Assembly: GCA_036874045.1 (NCBI GenBank)
Contig: CM072339.1
Coordinates: forward strand, 4,967,501-5,031,500
Source of the DNA: Cymodocea nodosa
Taxonomy: Eukaryota > Streptophyta > Magnoliopsida > Alismatales > Cymodoceaceae
Length of the DNA stretch: 64,000 nucleotides
Direction of reading: 5' to 3'
Positions 10,561 through 21,451 of the stretch are shown piece by piece. Both the position numbers and the translations under genes were made by a program. How positions within the stretch are numbered: position 1 is the stretch's first letter; the number at the start of each line of letters is the position of its first letter. Under the pieces are notes generated by a model, which was not told the origin of the DNA, ran no database searches, and was given only the letters and a program-made list of their open reading frames with translations.

Positions 10561-11537
10561 AAAGTAAAATTGTAGAAGATTAATTACATACTAGTTTGAA
10601 GCTTTGTTCTCAATAAACAATTGTTGATAGATGAAGTTGAATCAATTGCTTCTCTTTCTAATTCCTCAACGAATTCTCTTTCCTCTTCTCAATTGCTGGT
10701 AATCAGTAAATAACATTCTATTCTATATTTATAATGCACGTCCATAAGGCAAATGAATCTCGTTGCAAGAATGTGTCTTGTAATGTGCAGTATGGTTCCT
10801 ATTTTTATGGATACGTGTTCCACTTATAATTTTTAAATTTTAGTAACTACTAAACCTACGAAGTTTTGTTCCTAGCTAAAAGAATAACCGTTACCCTAAC
10901 TCCACGAACTAACCTCGTTGAGTTATAGATAACTCAATGGACTAACCTTAGTTACTATTTGCTAACTCCACAGACTAACTTCATTGAGTTACAGATAACC
11001 CAAAGGAGTGACCTTATATTTTAATATTGACTTCATGGAGTTAAGGTTAACTCCATGAACTAACTTCGTTGAGTTTACACTTGGCAAATTTTTTTAAAAA
11101 AAACTTCTCATCTTAACTTCTATATATTTTTCTCCTACATTTTATCAACTTAAATAAAGTTAAATACATTACATTAATGTAGTGTTCTAATTTAAACTTA
11201 TTTAAATTTGAACATTATATGCATATTTAACTTATAATTCATTTCCTATTATACAAAATTTAGATTTTACTTTTAGTATGCAGATATATTTAGGCATTAT
11301 CAAATCATTATGCATTTAACAACCTCATTCATAAAATTGTAAAAATTTAACACATTCTTGCAAAGCTTTGAATAAATAGATATATAATATCCATCTTCAA
11401 TACAGTTCTCAATTAAATCATTCATTCATAATCACACAAATTTAGAAATATCTAATGTTCAAACATTCATTTATATAAATAGTTTACAATTACATACAAT
11501 CAAATATTTTTCAGTACAACTAGATGAATAATACATT
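10561..11537 (-). promoter_or_regulatory. Motif-rich spacer between accessory ORF and gag, possible LTR or promoter
   Basis: No gene is seen. The part nearest the accessory ORF (about 10955-11537) is similar to 42206-42792 downstream of the Y copy. It holds repeated AACTCCACGGACTAAC and CGTTGAGTTA variants. A TATA-like ATTATAAATATAGAAT (minus) lies near 10715-10735, upstream of gag. I could not find TG/CA ends or a PBS, so whether this is an LTR is open. Confidence 0.45.
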
Positions 11538-13614
11538 TTAATCTTTCTTCCTAAGTTCATCTACTTCCTTCTAGAGCTTTTCTAATTGTTGCTTTAATTG
11601 ATTTATACGTTCTACAACTCTTGTAAAGTCTCTAGAAGATCCAGCAATAGAAACAATAGCAGCATTATAATTTCTATACTCCTTCAATGAAATGGCTCTG
11701 GATCTTATCCTCTTAGATGTCTATTTTGTGAAGTCAATTCCTTCCACCATTAATACTGGTATTAAGTCTCCATAAAATAGTTTCTTCTTTGCTGACTTTA
11801 TCTTTGACAAGAAGACTTGACACTAATTAACTTGAATTTTGTTTACAATTGCATACGTGGCTCATTTGACAAATTGACTCAATTCTATATCATGGCCATG
11901 CCTCTGATAGACATTTTTAACTAAAATGTTTGCCACCATGTGTGCTTTCCCATTTAAATACTTTAGTCTGTTCAGTAATGGCATACTAGGGTTGATGGCA
12001 AAACATTACTTGATTTCTTGTTCTGTCCATTTAGTTGCAGTTGTATTTTCCAAAATTTTAATCCCTTCATTTTTCAGTCCAAAAATGTTGTGGAGGAGTT
12101 TCGGTGTTATTTGAATATTAACTTCCTCCACATTAGAAATTAATTTTCCTTCTTCCTCTCTTAGGTTTGCACAAAAGCAAGACACTAAATTTTCATAAAC
12201 TACATGCCCTTTTGCTCTTAGAATAAATTGCAGTAGGCCCTAGAATTCAAACAATTCTCTAATCTCCTCCATTCTAGTCTAGTCAACTGGCCTATTATAA
12301 ATTATATCATACCCCTTTATCTCTTGATACTTATCATAAGCTTCCTAACTCTAGAAATGAATTTCATTCAGAATAGTTACTTTTGTAGGGTCAGGAATTT
12401 GGATTTGTTGCTCCAAAGGGGTTTGTTCTTGAATTTCCTCTTCAATTTGTTGAGCTTGTTATTGTAATTGTTGCTGAAAATAATCTAGAGATTCTTGCTT
12501 TTCTACTCTGAATTGTTATAGAGAGCTTGCAGAACTTTCCACATTTTTATCTTGAATTCTCTCCATAAGTTGTTGAAGAGTTTCATTCTCTTCAAAGGAA
12601 TCTGTCGAATTCTTTTCTTCCAGTTCAATTTCTTGCTCAGCTTCTTCTCTTTCTTCTTCCTCCTTACTACCAATTTGCATTGTTATTGTTCTTTTTGATT
12701 CTGTGGTAGATTAGGATGGAGTTACGAGCACAATATATTCTACCCTAACTTCAGTTTCTAATTCTTCAGGATGTAAACTAATTTTAGCCTATTTTTCTTC
12801 TTTTCTTTGCTCCTGCTCTTCTTGTTCTACTTCAGATAATAATTCTACAAAAATGGGCTCTTTATGCCCTACTGTATACATTATAGGCTTAGATTTAATT
12901 TCTTCTTCTATAGTCTCAAACACTTTTTCTTTTCCTTTTCTTCTTCTTAACAATTGTGCCTAATCTTCTTCTTCTTCTTTTTCAGATAATAAATCAACAA
13001 AAATGGACTCTTCAGGCCCTCGAGCCACAAGTACTGGCTCTTCCTATTTCACCTTCTCTATAATTGCTGGTCTCGAAGGATCAGCCTTAGTTTCTCTTAT
13101 AATAGGTATAATAGTGGATTCTTGATGTTGTTCAACTTTAACTTTGTATTGGGCCTTCAACTTTTCTACAACCCTCATTTTGTGAAGTGCATTAAACACC
13201 AGATGTGCTTTAGCTACTACCAAATCTTTTGGTTCTCTTTAGTTTTTCCCAACTCAAACCAGTTCTTCAAACTCTCTCAACTCTTCTTCAATAGAAGGCC
13301 CCATAACTACCACCCTTTCTAGTGGTTTAGGTGGTGGAATTGAAGGTCCTACTTGTTCTACTACTGCAGCCAGCATTTCAACTTGCTCTCTTAGTTGTTG
13401 CTATGAAGATTCTGACTGCTGCTCTTGTACTTCCTACTCTCTATATTCTTTAAATTATTGATAAGTTGCTTCTACAATTATCTTTCTTATAAACCACAGT
13501 TGTGATTTCCTTCTTATAAGTTCTAGGGCAACTTCATTGTGCGGCTTGATTTTTCTTTCTCTATTGACAACTGCTTCTGTAGCTACACATATTCTTGTTT
13601 CCATTATTTGAGGT
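11538..13614 (-). pseudogene. Accessory ORF of Athila Z, C-terminal part
   Basis: Its function is unknown. The part left of the copia B insertion begins near the Met at 13599 (METRI) and runs to the stop at 11538-11540, with many in-frame stops. It has a charged low-complexity middle with two repeats, GPEESIFVDLLSE and GHKEPIFVELLSE, and Gln/Glu-rich coiled-coil-like stretches. The conserved domain follows: ELFEF, GLLQF, HVVYENLVSCFCANL, LLHNIFGLKNEGI, LKYLNGKAHMVANILV and YQRHGHDIELSQF. A tail ends DELRKKD. The N-terminal part is at 39700-39869. It aligns throughout with the Y copy (42793-45051). Confidence 0.75.
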
Positions 13615-14275
13615 TGTTGAGTATTTTGTTTTGATGATGTGTGCTAAACAAATATAATCATATTTACTCAATTACTATTGTTTATGAAAGTAAATTAAGA
13701 ATATTAATTAATACAGAAAAAGTGTACTGATATAAATAATTGTTTGTAATGGATCTGGGATTATACTAAGTTAAATAACTAGTCGTTATGTTAAACTAAC
13801 TTTTCATTTAACAAAACGTTAAGTTAATGTGTGTTTTTATTGTAAAGCATGATATGTTTTTAAGTTATATTTTATATATCATGTACAATGCACATTAAAG
13901 ACAACTTGTTAAGTTAGTGTGTTATTTATAAAAAGGTCATGTGATTGAGTTATAGGCTTAAATGTTAAAATAGGTCACGTGAGAGCTCGTTAGGTTAGTG
14001 AGTAAAAGAGTAAAAGGAAGAGACAAACTCGTTAAGTTAGTATTGTGGACGTGGTGAAATTAAAATTTACGAATGTTATATTGTATCACATGAGTTTCAC
14101 ATGTTTAATTCTTTAAGTTAATATTACTACACTAACTGCACACGTTGAGTTGCTATATTGAACACAAAGGCAATGTGTTAGGTTAGCGTTATAAACTTAA
14201 AGTTATTTTTATTGCACATGGTAAATACCTCATTGTAAAAACATTTGTTTATTATTTATTCGTTGAGTTATCAGT
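13615..14275 (+). repeat. Copia B1 5' LTR, left part
   Basis: It starts TGTTGAGTATTTTGTTTTG and matches 33265-33920. It stops at the TSD TCAGT (14271-14275) where A2 is inserted, and resumes at 22673. It carries AACTCGTTAGGTTAG-type motifs and TCACGTGA boxes. Confidence 0.85.
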
Positions 14276-14910
14276 TGTTAGGAATTTTGTTTTGATGATA
14301 TATACTTTATTAACATTTTTAAATAAGTCTAAATAATATTCTCTAAGTATATTTCTCTAAGTATAATAGTTAATAGATTATCGAAAAGTTTCATTTTTAT
14401 GTTGGATAAGTTAAAGATTTTCAAAGAGTTAGATTTTCGAAAGTTAAACTTTCAGATAGTTAACGTTTCATTTTTGTCGAATAGTTTATGTTAAAAACTC
14501 GTATAGTTAAGTTATCTACACGTGTGTTTTTAATGTTTTAAGTTGTCACGTGTTTTCCATGTGCGTTCGGTAACGAAAATCTAATAGCTAGATAACTGTT
14601 CGAGTTTTATAAAATGACTAACGAATAGATAAGTTTGCTATGTTTAGTCATGTGTTTTGTAGGTGCAAAAACTCGAAGAGTTACAGATAAGTGTTCGATT
14701 TTTTATAGGACTTAAAGGATAAATGTTTGACTAAATCGAAGACTTAGAAGATATTCTATAAGACTTCAGGAAGATAAAAGTCTCGATGTATCTATGAGTG
14801 GAGATCGTGGAAATTCAAAATGATTGCGGAGAAAGTGGAAACTCAAAAAGGTAGTAATTTGGATTAAAGAAAAAATTAGTACGTGGATTATGGATTGTGG
14901 ATTAAGTAGA
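14276..14910 (+). repeat. Copia A2 5' LTR, 3'-truncated
   Basis: It matches the first half of the A LTR at 21452-22090. At about 14910 the sequence jumps into gag (GTATCTCTGACATG). The short ATG-containing overlap between LTR and gag sequence at the join suggests a microhomology deletion that removed the LTR 3' end, PBS, leader and gag N-terminus. Confidence 0.85.
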
Positions 14911-15783
14911 TGTATCTCTGACATGTTTTCTCATTTTCTTGAGATTGTAAATTCATTAAAATCTTTAGGCAAGAAATTCGAGGAAAAAAACTTGGTAAGA
15001 AAGATCCTTAGATCTTTAACTAAAATTTGGGCTCAAAAGACAACATCTATTGAAGAGTCCAAAGATTTAAATACATATACTCTCGATGATCTCATAGGAA
15101 ATTTGACAGCCTATGAAGTACAACATTTAGATCCAAAAGGGAAAAATCCTAGAAGGGATCTGGCTTTTGAGGCTGATAAAGTCTCAAATGCCACTAGTGA
15201 TTCTAACGATGATTTACTGTTGTTGACCAGAAAATTTAGAAATCTGTTGAAGAAACGCAAGAACTTCAGGTCAGCAAAGTCATTTAGAGATATAGAGAAG
15301 AAGTCATTCACGAAAGACAAAATCATATGCTACAAGTGCAATAGACTAGGTCACTTTCAAACTGATTATCCGCTCAACAAAGATAAGAAGAATTCGAGGA
15401 GGAATTTTAGGAGTAAGAAATTCAGAAAGGGAAGGGCACTTAAAGTGACATGGGATGACTCTTCAGCTTCACAAAGTGAAGAAACAAAGAATTCAACATC
15501 AGACAATGAATCCTCATCAACATCAGATTCAAAAGAAAATTTGACAAACGTATGCTTCATGGCAAAATCCAGTGAGGTATCCTCTGATCAAAATGCTAAC
15601 TTTGATAGTTTTGATGGATTACTTGTTGAATACAGTAGATTGGCTAGAAAATATAAGAAAGTAAAAATAGAAGGAAAGAACACTAGGAAAATGCTAGATG
15701 AATCTGAAAATAAGGTTGATTTTTTGAACTCTTCATTGAATAAATTTAAAGAAGAAATCAAAGGCATGCACAAGAAATTTTAA
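14824..15783 (+). pseudogene. gag: LTR-gag fusion ORF of copia A2 (319 aa, open)
   Basis: The deletion fused about 29 LTR-derived codons in frame to gag. The 319-residue reading is uninterrupted: gag from CISDMFSHFLEI on, a basic region, a zinc knuckle CYKCNRLGHFQTDY whose last Cys is Tyr, a Ser/Glu-rich stretch, and a coiled-coil-like start ending MHKKF. It lacks the N-terminal part of the gag domain (present in A1 at 54-460). A solo B LTR inserted soon after the stop separates it from the rest of gag (17592 on). Whether it is translated is unknown; the Cys-to-Tyr change argues against normal RNA binding. Confidence 0.75.
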
Positions 15784-15813
15784 AGTTTACTGCAATAGAA
15801 AGAAAATTGCATG

Positions 15814-17586
15814 TGTTGAGTATTTTTGTTTTGATGATGTGTGCTGAATGAAAATAATCATATTTGCTCAATTACTATTGCTTGTGAAAAGAAATTAAAA
15901 TCATCAATTAATACGGAAAAAACTTACTGATATAAGTACTTGTTTGTATTGGATCTAAAGTTAATAACTAGTCGTTTCAGTGCATTAATTTCTCATTTAG
16001 CTAAACGTTAAGTTAACGTGTGTTTTTATTGAAAAGCATGATATGTTTTAATGTTATATCTTCTATATCATGAACAGTGTACGTTTAGACAACTCGTTAA
16101 GTTAGAGTTTTGTTTGTATAGAGATCACGTGAGAACTCGTTAAGTTAGAGGCTTAAAGGTTAAAATAGGTCACGTGATAACTCGTTAAGTTAGTGAGTAA
16201 AAGAAGAGATGAACTCGTTAAGTTAGTGTTATACACGTGGTGAAATTATAAGTTACGAATGTTGTATTGTATTATGTGAGGTGCATATGTTTAACTCGTT
16301 AAGTTAACATAACTAAACACGTTGAGTTACTATATTGAACACTAAGGCAATGTGTTAGGTTAGCATTATAAACTTAAGTTGTTATTTTTGCACGTGGTAA
16401 AATTCTTATTATAAAAACATTTGTTTATTACTGGTTCGTTGAGTTATCATAAAACAACGGAGATGGTTCGTTGAATTAGCATAACACCACGGACTTAGTT
16501 CCTTGAGTTAGCTACAGTACTTGTCACGTGAAATGGCACATGAGGAACTCGTTAAGTTAGAAACGTTAAGTTATATATATACTTGTGTTACTCGTTTAGT
16601 TAACATTAAAGTAACAACTTATTACACTGATGAAAAACTTTTGGACGAGAAAGTTTATTTTGCAGGAAATTTTTCAGAGATCTAGGACTGATGATTAAAG
16701 AAAATTCGAAATATAAACGTGGGTTAGAACGTGTGTGTTTCGATGAAGGAAAAGGAAAAGACGTGGAGAAGTGGAAAACTGGTGGTGGTTAAACGTGAAG
16801 GATATGCATGAAATGAAGATACAGTATAAAAGGCATAGAATTCTCGTTGATCAATTTATCCTTGCACACAAAAAGAAAAATCTTTTCAAGGATCAAACCA
16901 TCCCTGCACACCAAAAGAAAAATCTTTTTCAAAGATCAAAAACACCTTCTCGGGGAAAATCTCTCAAGTGGAAGAAAGTTCAGTGAAGCATAAAAAGGTA
17001 AGATTTTCGTCACTGAAGATTTGAAGTATCAGAAGAAAGCAAATTCAGTGAAGCATAAAAAGGTAAGATTTTCATCATTGAAGATTTGAAGTATCAGAAG
17101 AAAGCAAATTCAGTGAAGCATAAAAAGGTAAGATTTTCGTCACTGAAGATTTGAAGTATCAGAAGAAAGCAAATTCAATGAAGCATAAAAAGGTAAGATT
17201 TTCATCACTGAAGATTTGAAGTATCAGAAGAAAGCAAATTCGGTGAAGCATGAAAAGACAAGATATTCGTCACTGAAGAATTGCTGAAGAAGAAAAAGAA
17301 GAAGAAGAAAGATCTCAAACAAGGAGAAAAGTTTTAAATTCCGTAAATTAGTTTTCTCTGTTTGTAGTTATGAAATTGTTTAGATGATACATGGTATCGA
17401 AATCTAATTGCATCTACAATTTCTGAGGAGAATTGAATTGTATATTGTAATTGAAACCTTGAATAAAAATGATTTTATGAAAATAATGTCTCGACTTGTT
17501 TTTGAGTTTTAAAGTTTCAATTATATTTCAGAAAATATTAAAAATACACAATTCACCCCCCTCTTGTGTAGCCATACGATCCTACA
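15814..17586 (+). repeat. Solo copia B LTR inserted in A2 gag
   Basis: It begins TGTTGAGTATTTTTG and ends GATCCTACA. The flanks GCATG (15809-15813) and ACATG (17587-17591) are a one-mismatch TSD; A1 has uninterrupted TTGCATGCTAATTG at this place. At 1.77 kb it is longer than the B LTR at 33265-34887 because of tandem repeats (16976-17280). Several CACGTG boxes and CTCGTTAAGTTAG motifs are present. Confidence 0.9.
16976..17280 (+). repeat. 65-bp tandem repeat in the solo B LTR
   Basis: The unit starts CAGTGAAGCATAAAAAGG and recurs at about 16981, 17046, 17111, 17176 and 17241, a constant 65-base period, with four full units and a partial one. Units differ by single bases. Other B LTRs (23220-23340, 34460-34590) carry only about two diverged units. 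Confidence 0.9.
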
Positions 17587-17591
17587 ACATG

Positions 17592-18290
17592 CTAATTGTG
17601 AAAATTTAATTGCTGATAAGAAGAAAATGATCTGTGAAATTGAAAAACTGGAACTGACTATTATTGATTTAAATTTTGAAATTGATATTCTAAAGATTAA
17701 GATCTGCGATCAAAAGGCTAAATTAAGTAAATGGAATAATAGTCAAACTATAACAAATGAACTTAGTAGTAAAATATCAAATATAGAAAAACATGGTATT
17801 GGTTTACACGATGCATCTTTTGAAAATTATATATTGCATGATGGTATTGCTAAAAATAATGTCTTTATTTCCAATACTAAGAATAGTAAGAGAAAAACTA
17901 TTCCGTGTGTAATTAAAAAGGGAGAAAAATATGTACAAGTTGATAAAATGCAGCATATAAATGATAGCACACGATGCAAGAATGTTAAAAGAAATTTTTA
18001 GAAAAATCAAGCTAAGTCATTTGAGAATCTTAATATTGTTGACCAATTTTCTTCATATTTAAAGAATATCAGATATTGGAAATCAAATAATGTTAGAAAT
18101 GAAAATTTCAACTCTAGTTTACATAGAGATAAATGTTCTGATAATTATAACACTAAGAGAAAGAAACGAAAAAATAATTATCAAAAAATAGATAAGTTGA
18201 AGACTAAAAATACGGATTATTTTGATATGAATCTCTCTAAAATTCTTGGACCCACTCAAAAATGGGTTCCAAGAGATAAAATCTCTTTTT
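17592..18290 (+). pseudogene. gag: Copia A2 gag, C-terminal part
   Basis: This continues A2 gag after the solo LTR. It matches A1 1360-2065, reading NCENLIADKKKMICEIEKL and onward as a Lys/Glu/Ile-rich coiled-coil-like protein with an open stretch to 18001. It then has a stop and further readable pieces up to GPTQKWVPRDKISF with a TGA near 18291. The protease that should follow is absent. Confidence 0.75.
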
Positions 18291-19344
18291 GACTGGTTTG
18301 TTATAAAGGTAGTTTTTGAATTTAATGTCTTTATTATTAAAAAAAAAAAAAAAAATCTATTTTCGAATTACAATTTTCTAGTAGTTAAGAATTTATGAAA
18401 TTCTGATTTTTATTGAAGTCAATTTATTTAAGAAAAATTTAGAAAAGATTACTTAAGGAAAGTTAAATTGATTCAATGTGAGTGCCAACTATATTTTTGT
18501 TACTTATGTATATGCTATTACAGAGATTTTAACAGAAAAATACATAAAAAGTATGTACTTTTTATTAAAGGAAAGTTATTACCATTTTGTTAGAAAAATT
18601 AAGTCTTGCGGTTGCCTCTAATTTAATTTACTGTCTTGTTTTATTTTTTGTTTGTTTTTGTCTGCAATTACTTGAGTAATTAAGTCCGTTGGGGGATCTT
18701 AAACCCTAGTCACTTAAACCAACTGGTTTGGGATGTGCTAATTGAAAACTCATTTTGTAAGTAATTCAGATTATATTTAAAAAAAAAAAAAACCTATTCT
18801 CACTTGTCATTAACTGGTTATCTTTCCCCTAAGCAAGGGATTGTGATCACGTAAAAGATGATATTGTGGGAGGTAATACATAAAATATATATATGAATAT
18901 AAACAAAAAAAGAAAGAGGAAAAAGGGGCAATGCACTCAAGCTTAATTTATCTTTCAAGGTGTTATAACAATCTTGCCATAATCTGTGCATATAATCTTT
19001 ATTTTTTTCTTGTTATTATCTACTCTTTACACATAATGTACGATATTTATTGTCTTAAGTTTGTGTACTCATTATTGAATTCTTTTAAGTTCCTGAAGGT
19101 ATATGTTTATGAATTATCTTTTTTAAATTGAATAAGATAAAAGCCAGAAAGTCTAAATTGTTAAATCTACTACTTCTTTCTGTATTTAATTCATATTTAA
19201 AAATAAAAAAAATTTAGAGAGACTCAAATCTATTTAAGGCTTAGCATCCTTTTTAAGTAAGTTATTTGACCTTTTAAAGCCAAATCTATTTAGGGTTTGG
19301 CAACCCAGTTTAAGTACGCCATAGATTATTTAGACTACATTTAT
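18291..19344 (+). other. Non-coding stretch of A2 replacing pol
   Basis: No coding sequence is supported. It contains two long A runs (near 18336-18353 and 18778-18791) and repeated elements such as AAATCTATTTA with GGCTTAGCATCC and GGTTTGGCAACC near 19225-19310, which resemble the Athila 3' module landmarks AGGTTGCCAG and GTCAACAATCC. A GTAGGGGGAG purine tract follows at about 19345. Likely a diverged version of the shared 3' module. Confidence 0.5.
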
Positions 19345-20242
19345 GTAGGGGGAGTAATTTCTAATATAATAATTCAACTCTTATGAATTATTATATGTTT
19401 TCATGAAAGAATCTACATAATTTCAAGAAATTAACATTAATTCAGTACATTTCTAAACTGTCGGTAAAATACATGCTTTTTAATTCTTAAGTGTCCGAAT
19501 TTTCTGTGATTTCAGAAGACTATTGTATATATATCGGACAGTTATGTTTTAAATGATCAATAGAATATTTTATTATTTCTTGAAGTACACATGTCAAAGC
19601 CTAAATGCATATCTTAAGTGAATGTTCGGTAAGTTATCTGGTAACTCCTCAAAATGCATCTAAGCATCGGATAGTTAGGTTTATAAGTATCCAAAAATAT
19701 CTGAACACCTTAAGTTAGAATTATGCACGTGTTGAATTTTATTGCTTTATAATGTCTTAGTTGAAACTCGAACAATTATGTTTAACTCTTCGACTTTCAC
19801 ACCTATCCATTCGAGAAACTCGAACAGTTAACTTAATATTATTATTATTATTGAAAGACTTAATTTCTGACAATAACTATTCATGTTTGTCATATAGTTA
19901 TGTGCTTTACTGCTCACAAAACTCGAATAGTTATCATAAGTCTTCGAGTTTTCTCACTTTTCACTTAGCTAGAATTTATTTTCTTTGCACGAACAGTTAC
20001 GCTAAGTATTTTGCTTTTGTCGATTGTAAAACTTGTACAGTTATTGTAAGCACTCGAGTTATTTATCAGTAACAGATCTTATATTTATGATTTCAATGAT
20101 TGAATCCGTTTATCCGTTTATAAACTTGAAGAGTTATAAATGTTTTACTAACAACCTTTCATGTTTCTACCTTGGTAAAACCCTAGTTTCGTAATCTTCA
20201 CTTCCACTAAGTTCTACAGTGCACAACGAAGCTTAATCGACA
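19345..20242 (+). promoter_or_regulatory. Athila-LTR-like (U3) segment upstream of the A2 accessory ORF
   Basis: After GTAGGGGGAG, about 19400-19745 aligns well with the minus-strand Athila LTR (reverse complement of about 48100-48340 and 58560-58690). Shared landmarks are ATGAAAGAAT, ACTGTCGGTAAA, TATTTTATTATTTCTTG, GCATCGGATAGTTAGG and AGAATTATGCACGTGTTGAA. Further right are many TCGAACAGTTA-type motifs and a TATA-like GTTATAAATG near 20116. The accessory ORF starts at 20243. I infer a captured gypsy LTR promoter. Confidence 0.7.
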
Positions 20243-21158
20243 ATGTCAGGATGTGGTAGAATGACAAAAGTGCAGAAAAGAGAGCTGGAACTTCAGAAAA
20301 TGTAGAATGAAATCAACAACATCTATTCAAGGTACACTTTTACAAATGAAATACTACATGAAATTAGAAAAGCTGTTCAAGATGAGAAAAATTTCTGTTG
20401 GAAGTTTATTTGCAATTATGCTGAAACATAGTTTAGACTAAAACAGATTGAACTTTCCACATTACAACTATGGAAACAAACTTTACAACCTAACCCTACG
20501 GTTGTTACAAGTTTTGGACAAATACCTGAAAAATCGGTACAGTCTATCACTTATTATGGAAAGAAAGGGGGACCAATGATAGAAAATGCAAATAGGGAAT
20601 TAGAAACATTGTATTCCCAACATTATTTTCCCCCAGTTGTTTTAGATGACATTCAACAGTACATAAATGAACAGAAAACTACTATTAGCAAAATAAGCCT
20701 TCGAAGTGAAAGACAAAGAGTTTATGAACTTAAAATGGCAAAGGCTGAGAGCTTAAAACTCTATATTCCATTATTACTACCTAGGCATCATGGCGAAGGA
20801 CCATCAAGACCCCAGGTGCCTTTAACAGGAGAAATTAAGAAAATTTTAGAACCTCCTGAACAACAAGAAACACTGTAGACATATAGTCGGAAAAAGAAAA
20901 ATACATTAGAATATTTTGGACTAATTGCAGGTGTAGAAGGAATAATGCAGCAAAAAGAAGAATCATTGAAAAATGGAAAACTATGTTCCATTGCAGAAGT
21001 TGGACATCCATACTGAATTTTTACAGCGACCATCACAAGTTTCATAAAATAATTTAGATCAAGCAGTAATTGATCAGATAAACAGAGTAAGTACAGAAAT
21101 TGCAAAGTAAATTTCAAACACTCTGATCAGTATTTTTCGAAGACAAAGATGCTTGTGA
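20243..21158 (+). pseudogene. Accessory ORF of copia A2, internally deleted
   Basis: Starts MSGCGRMTKVQKRELELQK, followed by a stop and then a mostly open reading: NEINNIYSRYTFTNEILHEI, a GQIPEKSVQSITYYGKKGGP segment, and an open part to 20878 ending LTGEIKKILEPPEQQETL. Charged and coiled-coil-like. At about 21005 it jumps to the C-terminal tail that A1 has at 3440-3592, ending IFRRQRCL at 21158. The conserved middle domain seen in A1 and B1 is missing, so this copy shows the N-terminal part and the tail only. No catalytic motif is recognised. Confidence 0.6.
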
Positions 21159-21382
21159 TTATACAAATTATGTATTACATGATTTATTTATTGTAATTTG
21201 TTACCAAAAAATTATGTAAACTGTTTACTACAATTTAATACTCATGTGATTATTTTTCACAGTTTATATTTAAACAGTTTATGCTTAATCCACGATAGTT
21301 ATGCATGTTTAAAATCTTTCTGAACGATATGTACTTAGAATCATTTTTGCTTCCTTAAATTTTATTTACTTTTTTATAATGC

Positions 21383-21451
21383 CAAAAAGGGGGAGGAGAG
21401 ATAGATTATTTTTGACTTATTAAGTTTTGACATCATCAAAAAGGGGGAGAT
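21383..21451 (+). promoter_or_regulatory. Duplicated polypurine tracts of A2
   Basis: CAAAAAGGGGGAGG at about 21383-21396 and CAAAAAGGGGGAGAT at 21437-21451 precede the LTR start at 21452, as in A1. Confidence 0.85.

Larger units (their letters stand above)
5963..13614 (-). mobile_element. Athila-like Ty3/gypsy element Z, left part
   Basis: Read on the minus strand, this region holds the C-terminal part of an accessory ORF (13614-11538), a motif-rich spacer, gag (10560-9345), an F-box pseudogene (8979-8108), a non-coding 3' module, a polypurine tract and an LTR start at 6022. The other part of Z is at 39695-41087; copia B split the accessory ORF with TSD GAGGT/GTGGT. No protease, reverse transcriptase or RNase H coding is seen. 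The order, accessory ORF before gag, is not that of a single intact Athila, so Z is probably a chimera or two abutting elements. Confidence 0.7.

Noticed and set aside
11926-12114. Plus-strand readings at 11926-12114 and 13122-13322
   Set aside because: They are shadows of the minus-strand accessory ORF, whose blocks align with copy Y.
16771-16986. Lys-rich 71-codon reading
   Set aside because: It is within the solo B LTR and leads into the 65-bp repeats; related LTRs do not keep the frame.
16976-17280. Regular repeat array as a possible CRISPR
   Set aside because: The units are directly adjacent without unique spacers, and the context is a plant retrotransposon LTR.
20788-21117. 109-codon minus-strand reading opposite the A2 accessory ORF
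   Set aside because: It overlaps the accessory ORF antisense, has no domain, and is not kept in A1.
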